In this document: positions 7,082 through 16,604 of the stretch, one piece after another
How the letters are laid out: each line of letters opens with the position of its first letter
Numbering within the stretch: the stretch's first letter is position 1
Origin: CAXBDP01 sp041689935
GTDB taxonomy: Bacteria; Bacteroidota; Bacteroidia; Cytophagales; Cyclobacteriaceae
Assembly (NCBI GenBank): GCA_041689935.1
Contig: JBDNFI010000087.1
Coordinates: 1 to 64,000 of the forward strand
DNA: 64,000 bases
Reading direction: 5' to 3'
Position numbers and translations under genes: made by a program
Notes under the pieces: generated by a model
Databases searched by the model: none
What the model saw: only the letters and a program-made list of their open reading frames with translations
What the model was told of the DNA's origin: nothing

Positions 7082-8710
7082 TTAGGTCTGAATAACGCCC
7101 ACATTGAATCGCTCTGTAATGGGTGCATGGTTTGCGGCTTCAATGCCCATAGAAATAACCTTTCTTGTTTCCATAGGGTCTATAATATCATCTACCCAAA
7201 GTCGGGAAGCTGCATAATATGGACTCAATTGCTCATTATAGCTTGCCGTTATTTTATCTAGCAACTCTTTCTCCACATCTGGATTGATTACTTCTCCTTT
7301 TGCTTTAAGGTTGGCTACTTTTATTTGCAACAGTGTTTTGGCGGCCGCTGCTCCACTCATTACGGCGATTTGGGCAGTAGGCCAAGCTACAATCAATCGA
7401 GGGTCATAGGCTTTGCCACACATTGCGTAATTACCAGCTCCGTAAGAATTGCCCATCACGATGGTAAACTTTGGTACTACAGAGTTGGCAAGGGCATTTA
7501 CCATTTTGGCACCGTCTTTTATAATACCACCTTGCTCGGCTCTGGAGCCAACCATAAAACCACTTACATCCTGCAAAAATACCAGTGGAATTTTACGCTG
7601 ATTACAATTCATAATAAAACGAGCTGCCTTATCTGCACTATCTGAATAGATTACGCCACCCATTTGCATTTCGCCTTTTTTATTCTTTACGATTAAACGC
7701 TGATTGGCTACAATTCCGACTGCCCAGCCATCTACTCTTCCGTATCCACAAATGATCGATTTGCCGTAAAGAGCTTTGTATTCATCAAACTCCGATTTAT
7801 CTACGATTTGCTTGATAACTTCCAGTGTATCGTAAGGTTTTGTTCTGTCAGATGGCATTAAACCTCTCAAGTCTTTACCCGTATCAGCGGGAGGTGAAGA
7901 TTGAATTCTGTCAAAACCCGCTTTAAGATCATGTCCCATTTTATCGAACATTCTTCTAATGGCGTCCAAGCAAGCTTTATCATCTGGAAATTTATTATCA
8001 GTAACACCTGAAATCTCACAATGAGTGGTCGCTCCACCAAGTGTCTCATTATCTACATCTTCGCCAATGGCAGCTTTCACTAAATATGAGCCTGCGAGGA
8101 AGATTGAGCCAGTGCCATCTACAATCAGCGATTCGTCTGACATGATAGGCAAATAGGCACCTCCCGCAACACAGCTTCCCATTATGGCCGCAATCTGCAC
8201 AATACCCATAGAAGTCATTTTGGCATTATTTCTAAACTGCCTTCCGAAATGCTCCTTATCTGGAAAAATCTCATCTTGCATGGGTAAATACACCCCTGCG
8301 CTATCCACCAAATAGATTATTGGCAATCTATTTTCCATAGCAATTTCCTGTGCACGCATATTCTTTTTGGCTGTAATTGGGAACCATGCACCCGCTTTTA
8401 CAGTGGCATCATTGGCTACAATTACACATTGCCTTCCTTTGACATAGCCGATTCCTAACACAACTCCTCCCGATGGACACCCTCCTTCTTCTTCGTACAT
8501 CCCATCACCAGCAAAAGTCCCAATTTCAAGAAAATTACTTCCCTCATCCGTCAGGTAATCAATTCTTTCTCTTGCTGTAAGTTTTCCTTTTTTGTGATGA
8601 GAATCAATACGCTTTTGCCCGCCTCCTTCAAAAACTATCTTTCTCTTTTCGCTAAGCTTATAGCAAAGTTGCTTCATTTCGTCCTCGTTGCGAAGGTAAT
8701 TTAAGTCCAT
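7082..8710 (-). CDS. mccB: Acyl-CoA carboxylase beta subunit, methylcrotonyl-CoA type
   Basis: This 542-residue carboxyltransferase subunit moves the carboxyl group from carboxybiotin to an acyl-CoA, most likely 3-methylcrotonyl-CoA in leucine degradation. Family blocks are GGGQKRIDSHHKKGKLTARE near residue 30, DSAGVYLPMQDEIFPDKEHF in the N-terminal crotonase fold, MGSCVAGGAYLP, and VMGNSYGAGNYAMCG in the C-terminal half. The FPDKEHFGR segment favours the MCC subtype over PCC or geranyl-CoA carboxylase. No biotin carboxylase subunit lies beside it. It probably shares a transcript with the SirB1-like gene. Confidence 0.88.
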   Translation of the reverse strand: MDLNYLRNEDEMKQLCYKLSEKRKIVFEGGGQKRIDSHHKKGKLTARERIDYLTDEGSNFLEIGTFAGDGMYEEEGGCPSGGVVLGIGYVKGRQCVIVANDATVKAGAWFPITAKKNMRAQEIAMENRLPIIYLVDSAGVYLPMQDEIFPDKEHFGRQFRNNAKMTSMGIVQIAAIMGSCVAGGAYLPIMSDESLIVDGTGSIFLAGSYLVKAAIGEDVDNETLGGATTHCEISGVTDNKFPDDKACLDAIRRMFDKMGHDLKAGFDRIQSSPPADTGKDLRGLMPSDRTKPYDTLEVIKQIVDKSEFDEYKALYGKSIICGYGRVDGWAVGIVANQRLIVKNKKGEMQMGGVIYSDSADKAARFIMNCNQRKIPLVFLQDVSGFMVGSRAEQGGIIKDGAKMVNALANSVVPKFTIVMGNSYGAGNYAMCGKAYDPRLIVAWPTAQIAVMSGAAAAKTLLQIKVANLKAKGEVINPDVEKELLDKITASYNEQLSPYYAASRLWVDDIIDPMETRKVISMGIEAANHAPITERFNVGVIQT

Positions 8711-8799
8711 AGGAAATTCGTGTTTGCTTTTATTTGAAAGCCAAAATACAACAATCAGACTGATAATTGGAAAGGAAAATGGAAGAATGGTAAAATGAA

Positions 8800-9729
8800 T
8801 CAGTCCTTATCCTTACGGCCAAAGACAGAGAAATGAACGTACCGATTAGGGTTATTCTTCATGTCTCTGAGCAGACTATCTAAGCTTGCTGCGCTACTAT
8901 TCAGGTTGTTATAGAGTGCTTTATCGTCTAGTATTTTTTGCAAAGTACCGTCATTTTCATTGAGCTTTGCCAAAAATAAATTGAGTTCGTCTAGCGACTG
9001 ATTTATTTTATTGAATGATTCAGAAAAGCTCAATTGCTTAAGCGAATCTGCTACAACATCAATTTTGCTCATTAGAGGAGAAATCTCCTTAGAGATAAGG
9101 TTAAGTTCTACACTCAACTCGGTCAAATTTTGAGTAAGGACACGCACATTCCGACGGTTCTCGTCAGCCATTTCTCTAATGGTATGGGTAGTAGCTTGGA
9201 CCTGATCTACCATATCGTTGACTTTTGGGCCATTTCCCGAAAAATCTTCCAAAACATTATTAATTGCTCTAAGCGTTGCGCCCAAACTATTCGCTACCGG
9301 CAATGCATTATCCTTCAAAAATTCGGTAATACTTGGATCTATCCTGGCGATTAAGGTATCTCCACTTACGAGTCGATTCATCAAAGGCTCAATTTGCAGC
9401 TCAATAGCTTTACTTCCTAAGAAATCACTATTGATCAATAAGGCGACTGTACTATCGCCCAATTCCAAGCCTTCTTCTACTTGAATCTCTACGACTATTT
9501 GGTTATTATTTTTTTGATCTAATCTAATAGAAGAAACTCTACCGACACTCAATCCATTAATTACTACAGGATTGGAAACAGTAAGACCATCAATATTTTC
9601 ATAGAGTGCATAATAGCTGCTTGATTTGTTAAACACCTCTATTCCTTTGAGGTAATTGAAACCAATATAAAAAACTGCAATAGCTGTGGTAACTAATAAC
9701 CCGACTTTAAATTCCTTAGAGAATCTCAT
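8800..9729 (-). CDS. MlaD/MCE-family lipid-transport protein
   Basis: This 309-residue protein is anchored by one N-terminal membrane helix (about residues 8-26). A single MCE domain follows (YENIDGLTVSNPVVINGLSVG), then a long helical tail rich in Asn, Leu and Asp. Related MlaD proteins form hexamers that carry phospholipid between inner and outer membranes together with an ABC ATPase (MlaF) and permease (MlaE). Those partners are not in this window. It sits 84 bp downstream of the amidase gene and close to divergent lptD, which fits an envelope-biogenesis cluster. Confidence 0.88.
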   Translation of the reverse strand: MRFSKEFKVGLLVTTAIAVFYIGFNYLKGIEVFNKSSSYYALYENIDGLTVSNPVVINGLSVGRVSSIRLDQKNNNQIVVEIQVEEGLELGDSTVALLINSDFLGSKAIELQIEPLMNRLVSGDTLIARIDPSITEFLKDNALPVANSLGATLRAINNVLEDFSGNGPKVNDMVDQVQATTHTIREMADENRRNVRVLTQNLTELSVELNLISKEISPLMSKIDVVADSLKQLSFSESFNKINQSLDELNLFLAKLNENDGTLQKILDDKALYNNLNSSAASLDSLLRDMKNNPNRYVHFSVFGRKDKD

Positions 9730-9813
9730 ATTCCAATATCAAAATATTTACGCATAATCGTTCAGTTCTTAGCTCAATTTATTTTCTCAATCCAAAAAAA
9801 ATAAGCTGTAAAG

Positions 9814-10596
9814 TTAGTTTGTTCCTTCTAGTTCAGCCTTATAGTCTCGAATGGCTCTGAAAATGCCCGAAGCTATATACACTCTGCCTTTTTCACTATT
9901 AAGATAATTCTCTTCAGTCTGATTTGAAAGGAATCCTGTTTCTATCAAAACACTTGGCATAGAAGTATCCCAAAGCACCCAAAAAGGGCCTTGCTTTACT
10001 CCCCTACTCTTCCGACCTACTCTGTCGGAAAATTGGTTTTCGATATTTGCCGCTAATGAAAGACTATTTCTTAAGAATGCTTTTTGATACATATTGAATA
10101 GAATATAAGATTCTTCTTTATTAGGATCGAACCCTTCGTACTTTTCCTCATAATTGTCTTCCAGCAAAATTACTGCATTTTCTCTTTTTGCTACCTCAAA
10201 ATTCCCAGAGACTTTAGATAATCCCATTACAAAAGTTTCAGTACCGTAAACACTTCTATTGCTTGCAGCATTGCAATGAATGCTAATAAATAGATCTGCA
10301 TTCTCTCGATTGGCTAATCTGGCTCGTTCTTTGAGATCGAGGAATTTGTCTGTTTTACGGGTATAAATAATTTCGACATCAGGCAGGTATTCATTCATGA
10401 TTCGGCCAAGCTCTAAAGCTATTTTTAAGGCTACGTCCTTTTCTTTAGAAGATCGACCAAGCGTGCCAGAATCATGTCCTCCATGCCCTGCATCGATGAC
10501 AACTCTTTTTACAGTATAGGTTCTTAGTCCTGCCTGCGTAGTGGTGCCGAGCAAGAGCGCAACGGATAGGAATAATATAGTGACAATATTTTTCAC
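9814..10596 (-). CDS. N-acetylmuramoyl-L-alanine amidase
   Basis: This 260-residue periplasmic Amidase_3 (AmiABC-type) enzyme cleaves the amide between MurNAc and L-Ala of peptidoglycan. It has a signal peptide (about residues 1-22). The zinc and catalytic motifs are DAGHGGHDSG near residue 38, ISIHCNA near residue 106 and VLIETGFLSN in the last quarter. There is no LysM or SPOR domain, so localisation must depend on other proteins. It is divergent from lptD, with 48 bp between the starts, and upstream of mlaD. Confidence 0.93.
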   Translation of the reverse strand: MKNIVTILFLSVALLLGTTTQAGLRTYTVKRVVIDAGHGGHDSGTLGRSSKEKDVALKIALELGRIMNEYLPDVEIIYTRKTDKFLDLKERARLANRENADLFISIHCNAASNRSVYGTETFVMGLSKVSGNFEVAKRENAVILLEDNYEEKYEGFDPNKEESYILFNMYQKAFLRNSLSLAANIENQFSDRVGRKSRGVKQGPFWVLWDTSMPSVLIETGFLSNQTEENYLNSEKGRVYIASGIFRAIRDYKAELEGTN

Positions 10597-10625
10597 GCAA
10601 TACGACTTAGTTGGTGGAGAATAAA

Positions 10626-10633
10626 TAACTTTG
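10626..10633 (+). promoter_or_regulatory. Putative -7 box of lptD
   Basis: TAACTTTG matches TAnnTTTG. No TTG is present 19 bp upstream. Transcription would start near 10640, only about 5 bp before the GTG at 10645, which argues for using the second GTG at 10675. Confidence 0.35.
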
Positions 10634-10644
10634 AATGCAAATTT

Positions 10645-13446
10645 GTGAATTTCTCGGATAAACCGAAATTTAGAGTGCTTAGATATAAAAACGGTTTTTT
10701 TCTTATACTATTATTCTTCGGCAGTTGGGTAGGTGCGCAAGAGAGAGTACTTGAGACCGAAAACCTGCCTCCTATTCCATTTAGGGATAGCCTCGCGCTT
10801 TCCATTCCACCAAATGCACTGGATACCATTCCGTCTGACAGTTTATTAATTACAAGGAAAATCATTGTAAGAGATTCTATTGGTGATGTAAAAACTACTA
10901 TCATTTACAATGCCGAAGATTCCATAAGACTGGATGTGATAAAAAATATAGCATACCTATACGGAAATGCAGAAATAAAATACGGATCTATTGAGCTCAA
11001 TGCAGATTATATAGAGCTTGACTGGGTAAATAACATCCTTTATGCTACCGGCGTTCCGGACAGTACTGGTAAGCTTCTAGGAAAGCCTATATTCAAAGAA
11101 GGTGTTGAGACTTACGAAACCACAACCCTCCGATATAATTTTACATCTGGCAAAGCATACATCACGGGTGCTGTTACTCAGCAAGGGGAAGGCTTTTTAC
11201 AAGCTGAATCTATCAAAAAATCACAGTCAGGCGAGCTTTTTTCTTACCACGGGAGGTACACTACTTGTAATTTGGAGAGCCCCCACTTTCATATTCAATC
11301 CGAGATGATCAAGGCCATTCCAGGTAATAAATTGGTTTCAGGCCCTTTCCATTTGAGGTTCAATGATATCCCAACGCCACTAGGGTTCGCATTTGGTATG
11401 TTTCCCGATCAACAGAAAAAACGTAGCTCCGGCATCATATTCCCTACCTACGGCGAAGAAAGAGTCCGAGGATTCTTTATCAGAGATGGTGGATACTATT
11501 TGGCTTTAAATGATGTCATTCACTTGAGTGTGATGGGAGAAGTATATTCCAAGGGAGGATATGGTGGCACTATACAGTCTACCTACAACAAGCGATATTC
11601 TTATCAAGGCAGCTTTCGATTCAATTACTCTAAGTTTAATAGCGAGGCAACAGAACTGAACCCAGCTTCCATCAATGATTTCTGGGTAGACTGGAGCCAT
11701 AGACCTACACCAAAAGGAAATAGTAGTTTCGCCGCGTCGGTTCGTGCAGGCACTTCCACTTACAATAACAATAACACCCTAAATTTTGAGCGAAACGTAA
11801 ATTCAGAATTTTCATCTTCTGTTCAATACTCTAAGACCTTTACAGGTACGCCATTTAATATGGCAGCAAATGCTAGACATAGCCAAAATGTACGAGATGG
11901 AAGAGTACAAGTGACATTGCCCGAAGCGGCTTTTAATATGAATAGAGTCACTCCGTTTGCAAATTCAGATATTGAAATTATGAGGCAACTCAACTTTGCT
12001 TGGAATTTTAATTTAACTAATAATATCTCCAACAGACCAAGCGGGAGGGTTCCGAGCGGCATTACCTTATCCAACCCGAGCGAAATCCCTGCGGATTCAA
12101 TTATGCCTTTCAATTTTGAAACACTCCCCTATTTATTGAGAAATGCAAGTATCGGTGGTAGACACCAAATCCCTGTAACGACCACTTTCAATGTGCTAAA
12201 ACACATCAATGTTAGCCCTGGCTTCAATTACGAAGAGCTGTGGTACATACAAGAACTTCGCTACAGTTGGCAGGAGGATCAAAATGCTGTGAGGTTAGAT
12301 ACCATCCCTGGATTCAAAAGAGCAGGCACGTATAACGCCAATATTGGAATTAATACTAGAATCTATGGAACGTACAACTTGAAGAAAGGGAACATTCAAG
12401 CCATTAGGCACATGATAACTCCAAATATTGGCTTTGGATATCGACCAGATTACTCAGATAGGAGATATGGATTTTTTCAGGAAGTACAGATAAATGAAGC
12501 AGGAGATACTCGTTTGCTATCCAAATATGAAGGCTTTGCTTATGGCGCTCCTTCGATTGGAGAAAGCGCCTCACTTAATTTCTCCCTTGAAAATAACCTA
12601 GAAGCAAAAAAAGTAGCAAAAGATACGGCTAGCAAGGCTGAAAAAGTGAAGCTTATTGATAATTTCGGCATAAGCACATCTTATAATTTCCTAGCGGATT
12701 CTTTTGGTTTGTCTAATATAAGAGCCGCACTCAGAACAAACCTCTTTAACAACGCAGTGAATGTAAATCTTGGTGTAGAAATAGATCCCTACCTCACCAG
12801 GCTTGACTCAATAAGCGATACTGGAAATGTATTCCAACGCAGATTAGACAAATTTGCTTGGAATAATGGACAGGGACTTGGCAAAATCAGAAACGTAACC
12901 CTAAACTTAAGTACCAACCTAAACCCTGCCGCCAAAGGCACTCAAGGAGGTGCAGCAACTGCTGGACTAAATAGAATGGGACAAGGCCCAGATGGGATGA
13001 TGGGTGCCGATGGTATGGAAGCAACTCAGGGATTAGCTGGAGCACAAAATCTTGCAGACAACGGCGACTTGGAGGCAATGATGATTATGAATTCGCCCTT
13101 TAATTATGTTGATTTCACTATACCTTGGAACATCAACATTAGCTATAACCTTAATTACAGACGGGATGGGTTCGCAGAAGCCGATGTTACACAAGCACTT
13201 ACCTTTAATGGCGATGTATCAATCACGGAGAAATGGAAAATTAATTTTAACTCTGGGTATGACTTAGCCACCAAAGAGCTAACTCACACCACTATAAGTA
13301 TAAACAGGAATTTGCATTGCTGGGAACTGCGTGTAAACTGGGTACCATTCGGTAGATTTACCTCTTACTCGGTGGATTTGCAAGTAAAATCATCCCTACT
13401 TCAAGATTTGAAAATCAACAGACGTAGAAACTTGAACGATAGATAA
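10645..13446 (+). CDS. lptD: LptD-type outer-membrane LPS assembly protein
   Basis: This 933-residue beta-barrel protein inserts lipopolysaccharide into the outer membrane. A hydrophobic signal segment (NGFFLILLFFGSWVGAQ) precedes an OstA-like periplasmic jelly roll at about residues 80-200 (YLYGNAEIKYGSIELNADYI). The LptD barrel follows to the C-terminus, with many alternating aromatic strands. The start is GTG 10645; GTG 10675 would give a more typical, shorter signal peptide. A Gly/Met/Ala-rich insertion sits at about residues 768-815. It lies divergent from the amidase-mlaD operon, an envelope cluster. Confidence 0.85.
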   Translation: MNFSDKPKFRVLRYKNGFFLILLFFGSWVGAQERVLETENLPPIPFRDSLALSIPPNALDTIPSDSLLITRKIIVRDSIGDVKTTIIYNAEDSIRLDVIKNIAYLYGNAEIKYGSIELNADYIELDWVNNILYATGVPDSTGKLLGKPIFKEGVETYETTTLRYNFTSGKAYITGAVTQQGEGFLQAESIKKSQSGELFSYHGRYTTCNLESPHFHIQSEMIKAIPGNKLVSGPFHLRFNDIPTPLGFAFGMFPDQQKKRSSGIIFPTYGEERVRGFFIRDGGYYLALNDVIHLSVMGEVYSKGGYGGTIQSTYNKRYSYQGSFRFNYSKFNSEATELNPASINDFWVDWSHRPTPKGNSSFAASVRAGTSTYNNNNTLNFERNVNSEFSSSVQYSKTFTGTPFNMAANARHSQNVRDGRVQVTLPEAAFNMNRVTPFANSDIEIMRQLNFAWNFNLTNNISNRPSGRVPSGITLSNPSEIPADSIMPFNFETLPYLLRNASIGGRHQIPVTTTFNVLKHINVSPGFNYEELWYIQELRYSWQEDQNAVRLDTIPGFKRAGTYNANIGINTRIYGTYNLKKGNIQAIRHMITPNIGFGYRPDYSDRRYGFFQEVQINEAGDTRLLSKYEGFAYGAPSIGESASLNFSLENNLEAKKVAKDTASKAEKVKLIDNFGISTSYNFLADSFGLSNIRAALRTNLFNNAVNVNLGVEIDPYLTRLDSISDTGNVFQRRLDKFAWNNGQGLGKIRNVTLNLSTNLNPAAKGTQGGAATAGLNRMGQGPDGMMGADGMEATQGLAGAQNLADNGDLEAMMIMNSPFNYVDFTIPWNINISYNLNYRRDGFAEADVTQALTFNGDVSITEKWKINFNSGYDLATKELTHTTISINRNLHCWELRVNWVPFGRFTSYSVDLQVKSSLLQDLKINRRRNLNDR

Positions 13447-13486
13447 TTGAGATTATAGAAACACTACAATTCCCTATAAGAATTAA

Positions 13487-13494
13487 CCTCCCGC
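13487..13494 (-). repeat. Intergenic copy of the over-represented octamer GCGGGAGG
   Basis: This is the only copy of the octamer found outside a gene. Others, by start of the 8-mer, with GCGGGAGG on plus: 3194, 5105, 7887, 12041, 20083, 22091, 27656, 63618. With GCGGGAGG on minus: 1137, 2046, 5134, 6404, 8160, 17195, 21548, 23735, 26937, 28827, 37218, 55168, 55891. Flanking bases are not conserved. See the findings for the Chi-like interpretation. Confidence 0.8.
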
Positions 13495-13506
13495 CATTTG
13501 TTGAGC

Positions 13507-13537
13507 AAAAAAATAGCCATGAGAAATCCCATGGCTA
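13507..13537 (-). terminator. Rho-independent terminator of lysS
   Basis: A perfect 8-bp stem (TAGCCATG / CATGGCTA, 13514-13521 with 13530-13537) and an 8-nt loop are followed on the minus strand by seven U residues (13507-13513). It lies about 20 bp after the lysS stop. On the plus strand there is no U-tract, so it serves lptD poorly. Confidence 0.85.
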
Positions 13538-13558
13538 AATTAACTCATTTCTTATTTT

Positions 13559-15295
13559 TTATCGCTGCCAAGCTTGCACTTCTTCTAAGCTTGGATTCTT
13601 TACATCATTCAACTTTAGCTTTTTGCGTGTGCCGCATACATCGTTAAAGAGCTTATTGGCATTTTTCTCATCCAATTCTTCTAGTGTATTGATTCCAACT
13701 TTCCTTAATACAGGAATCAATTCAGCTCGCACGCCACGCTCAATTAGCGCACCATCCGTCACCAGTTTTACTTGTTTTTCAGGGCGCATTTGAGGGAAGA
13801 AAAGCACCTCTTGAATTGATGGAGAATTAGTCATGATCATGCTCAACCTGTCAATACCCACTCCCAAGCCTGCTGTCGGTGGCATACCATATTCAAGTGC
13901 TCTAAGGAAATCTTCATCCAAAACCATGGCTTCATCATCACCACGCTTACCCAACTCTAGTTGGTCTTCGAATCGCTGCCTTTGATCAATCGGATCATTC
14001 AACTCGGAGAACGCATTGCAGATTTCTTTGCCATTGCACACTGCCTCAAATCGCTCTACAAGGCCAGGTTTACTTCGATGCTTTTTCGCTAATGGCGACA
14101 TTTCGACCGGATAATCTATAATGAAGGTTGGCTGGATTAATAACTTCTCGCATTTTTCACCAAATATCTCATCGATCAACTTTCCTTTACCCATGGAATC
14201 ATCCACAGGAACACCCAATTCTTTTGCTGTGTTTTTGAGATCAGCATCTTCCATTTGGGAAATATCTATTCCTGTAAAATGCTCGATGGCTTCGAACATG
14301 GTGTAGCGCTTCCAAGGTCTTTGGAAATCAATTATATGCTCGCCAACTGTCACTTTGGTGTCCCCGTGTAGCGCAATAGCCACTTTTTCAACCATTTCCT
14401 CCACCAAATTCATCATCCAATAGTAATCCTTATAGGCTACATAAAGCTCTACCTGTGTAAATTCAGGATTATGGAAACGGCTCATCCCTTCATTTCTAAA
14501 ATCTTTGGAGAACTCAAATACCCCATCATATCCACCCACGATCAATCTTTTGAGATAAAGCTCATTGGCAATTCTCAAGTAAAGCGTCATGTCCAAGGTA
14601 TTATGGTGTGTCTTGAAAGGACGAGCGGCAGCACCTCCGTAGATTGGCTGTAGAATTGGTGTTTCAACCTCTAAGTATCCTTTTTGAGCCAAGAAATCTC
14701 TCATTGTATTCACCAATTGAGTCCTTTTTACAAAGATTTCTCTCACCTTTGGATTTACGATCATATCCACGTAGCGCTGACGGTATCTTTGCTCTGGATC
14801 TGAAAAAGCATCATAGGTTTTTTTATTGCCCTGCTCGTCAATCACTTCTTTTACCACTGGCAAAGGTTTTAGGGCTTTGGTAAGCACTTTCATCTCGTAC
14901 ACGTGGATGGAAACCTCACCCGTTTGGGTCAGAAAAATGGTTCCTTTTATCCCAATAATGTCTCCAATACCAAGCAGCTTTTTGAATACCGTATTATAAA
15001 GTGTTTTGTCCTCTCCAGCACAAATATCATCTCTTCTGAAGTATGCTTGCACTTTGCCTGTAGAGTCTTGCAGCTCACCAAAAGAAGCTGAACCCATAAC
15101 TCTACGCGACATCAACCTGCCTGCTATTGTCAGAGATTCTCCAGAATCAATATATTTTTGGAAATTCTCAGCGATATCCTTCGCTGTGTGACTCACTTCA
15201 AAGGTTTCTGCTGGATAAGGATTTATGTTGAGTTTTAGCAGTTCTTCACGATCCTGCCTTCTTAAAATCTCTTGCTCACTTAGTAAAATACTCAT
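13559..15295 (-). CDS. lysS: Lysyl-tRNA synthetase, class II
   Basis: This 578-residue enzyme charges tRNA-Lys. The N-terminal OB fold binds the anticodon (LTIAGRLMSRRVMGSASFG). Class II motif 2 is FRNEGMSRFHNPEFTQVE, and motif 3 is GLGVGIDRLSM near residue 480. After motif 3, where E. coli LysS ends, a further segment of about 70 residues resembles a helix-hairpin-helix (ALIERGVRAELIPVLRKVGI, NTLEELDE). That extension is common in Bacteroidetes as far as I know. A TACTTTTG -7 element precedes the gene and a clear terminator follows. Confidence 0.96.
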   Translation of the reverse strand: MSILLSEQEILRRQDREELLKLNINPYPAETFEVSHTAKDIAENFQKYIDSGESLTIAGRLMSRRVMGSASFGELQDSTGKVQAYFRRDDICAGEDKTLYNTVFKKLLGIGDIIGIKGTIFLTQTGEVSIHVYEMKVLTKALKPLPVVKEVIDEQGNKKTYDAFSDPEQRYRQRYVDMIVNPKVREIFVKRTQLVNTMRDFLAQKGYLEVETPILQPIYGGAAARPFKTHHNTLDMTLYLRIANELYLKRLIVGGYDGVFEFSKDFRNEGMSRFHNPEFTQVELYVAYKDYYWMMNLVEEMVEKVAIALHGDTKVTVGEHIIDFQRPWKRYTMFEAIEHFTGIDISQMEDADLKNTAKELGVPVDDSMGKGKLIDEIFGEKCEKLLIQPTFIIDYPVEMSPLAKKHRSKPGLVERFEAVCNGKEICNAFSELNDPIDQRQRFEDQLELGKRGDDEAMVLDEDFLRALEYGMPPTAGLGVGIDRLSMIMTNSPSIQEVLFFPQMRPEKQVKLVTDGALIERGVRAELIPVLRKVGINTLEELDEKNANKLFNDVCGTRKKLKLNDVKNPSLEEVQAWQR

Positions 15296-15326
15296 GCCTT
15301 AAGTTTCGGTAAAAAATAGAATTTTG

Positions 15327-15334
15327 CAAAAGTA
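15327..15334 (-). promoter_or_regulatory. Putative -7 box of lysS
   Basis: The minus strand reads TACTTTTG, matching TAnnTTTG, 32 bp upstream of the lysS start. The expected TTG at -33 is not seen. Confidence 0.4.
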
Positions 15335-15351
15335 CAAAATTGCTGCTTATG

Positions 15352-16539
15352 CTAATTATGCTGCTGTTTTCGTCGCTCCATTTCCCTCTTCACAAGGGCA
15401 AATTCTCTACTACTTTGACCGGCTACCGATGTGTTTTCTTCAGCTCTTCTAAATAAATATGGCATCACATGTACTATTGGCCCATAAGGAACATATTTAG
15501 CTACATTGTAGCCTTCCTTTGCCAAGTTGAAAGAGATATTATCACTCATTCCATAAAGCTGAGCAAAGTATATATTTGGGTCATTTCTTTTTACACTATG
15601 CTTATCTATCAGCACAGTTAAATAGTAATTGCTGTATTCATTGTGCGAGCCTGAGCAAAGAGCAATCCTTACCTTATTGTTGAGGCAAAATTTCAAGGCA
15701 TCGTTGTAGTCAGTATCAGTAGCCTCTTTGCTTAGATTTATCGGGTCGGGATAGCCCATTTCAGTTGCTCTATCTCTTTCCTTTTCCATATAGGCTCCAC
15801 GCACCAATTTGGCTCCCAAATAAAACTGCTTCATGGTAGCAAATTGATGTGCATTTCTTAATTTTCCGAGCATTTCATGGCGGTACAGCTGGTACGTATT
15901 ATAAACAATCGCTTGTTCCAAATTATACTTCTCCATCATCTCATACACCAAGTCGTCTATTACATCCTGTATCCAACTTTCCTCGCCATCTACAAATATT
16001 CTAACACCATGTGCATGCGCTTTTCCACAAATTGTATCTACTCTTTCTCTTATTTTTTGGAAATCTCTTACTTCAGCATCTGATAATTTTCCTTTGCTCT
16101 GCACTTTTTCAAGAAGTGGAGTTGAAGCAATGCCGGTTACTTTGAATACTGAAAACGGAATATGATTGCTTTGCGCCGCCTTTTCTATAGTCCTGATTAT
16201 CTCCTCGGCAGTGGAGTCGAAGCCCTTCTCTGTGGTGGCACCTTCTACGGAATAATCGAGGATAGTCCCAATATTGAATTTGGCTAGCTCTTGGATAGTC
16301 GGTTCTGAGCCTGAGATGGTTTCCCCTCCGCAAAATTGTTCATATACAGTGTTGCGGATAATGCCCTTGATTGGCAAATGAATTTTTAATGCAAACTTTG
16401 TAAGTGCAGAACCTACCTTTACCAGCAAATTGTTGTTAAGGGTAGCAAAAAGAAAATACATTTTCTTTAAGGCATTATTAGATTTTGAGGCAAAAGCTAC
16501 CTCCAAATTATCAAAAGATATAATGTTTTGTGGCTCCAT
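15352..16539 (-). CDS. Proline dehydrogenase
   Basis: This 395-residue FAD enzyme oxidises proline to pyrroline-5-carboxylate and feeds electrons to quinone. Key blocks are AKLVRGAYMEKERDRA near residue 242 and CSGSHNEYSNYYL near residue 300. A TIM-barrel pattern covers the middle and C-terminal part, with YGPIVHVMPYLFRRAEEN near the end. It is the stand-alone PRODH, not the fused PutA form with P5C dehydrogenase. The gene is read in the same direction as lysS, 56 bp upstream of it, but both have promoter-like sequences. Confidence 0.92.
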   Translation of the reverse strand: MEPQNIISFDNLEVAFASKSNNALKKMYFLFATLNNNLLVKVGSALTKFALKIHLPIKGIIRNTVYEQFCGGETISGSEPTIQELAKFNIGTILDYSVEGATTEKGFDSTAEEIIRTIEKAAQSNHIPFSVFKVTGIASTPLLEKVQSKGKLSDAEVRDFQKIRERVDTICGKAHAHGVRIFVDGEESWIQDVIDDLVYEMMEKYNLEQAIVYNTYQLYRHEMLGKLRNAHQFATMKQFYLGAKLVRGAYMEKERDRATEMGYPDPINLSKEATDTDYNDALKFCLNNKVRIALCSGSHNEYSNYYLTVLIDKHSVKRNDPNIYFAQLYGMSDNISFNLAKEGYNVAKYVPYGPIVHVMPYLFRRAEENTSVAGQSSREFALVKREMERRKQQHN

Positions 16540-16557
16540 GTTTTAGAAATCAGCGTG

Positions 16558-16584
16558 CAAATATATAACAAACAGATGCTCCAA
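16558..16584 (-). promoter_or_regulatory. Putative promoter of the proline dehydrogenase gene
   Basis: On the minus strand TTG (16582-16584), a 16-bp spacer and TATATTTG (16558-16565) lie 19 bp upstream of the start codon. The spacer is shorter than the usual 19 bp, so support is moderate. Confidence 0.4.
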
Positions 16585-16604
16585 TAAATTAGTTATTCTA
16601 CTAT

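Noticed and set aside
10593..10904. A 103-residue minus-strand frame at the lptD 5' end
   Set aside because: It runs antisense to lptD, shows no domain, and lptD is clearly the coding strand there.
13507..13537. Hairpin considered as an lptD terminator on the plus strand
   Set aside because: The U-tract exists only on the minus strand, so it was assigned to lysS.
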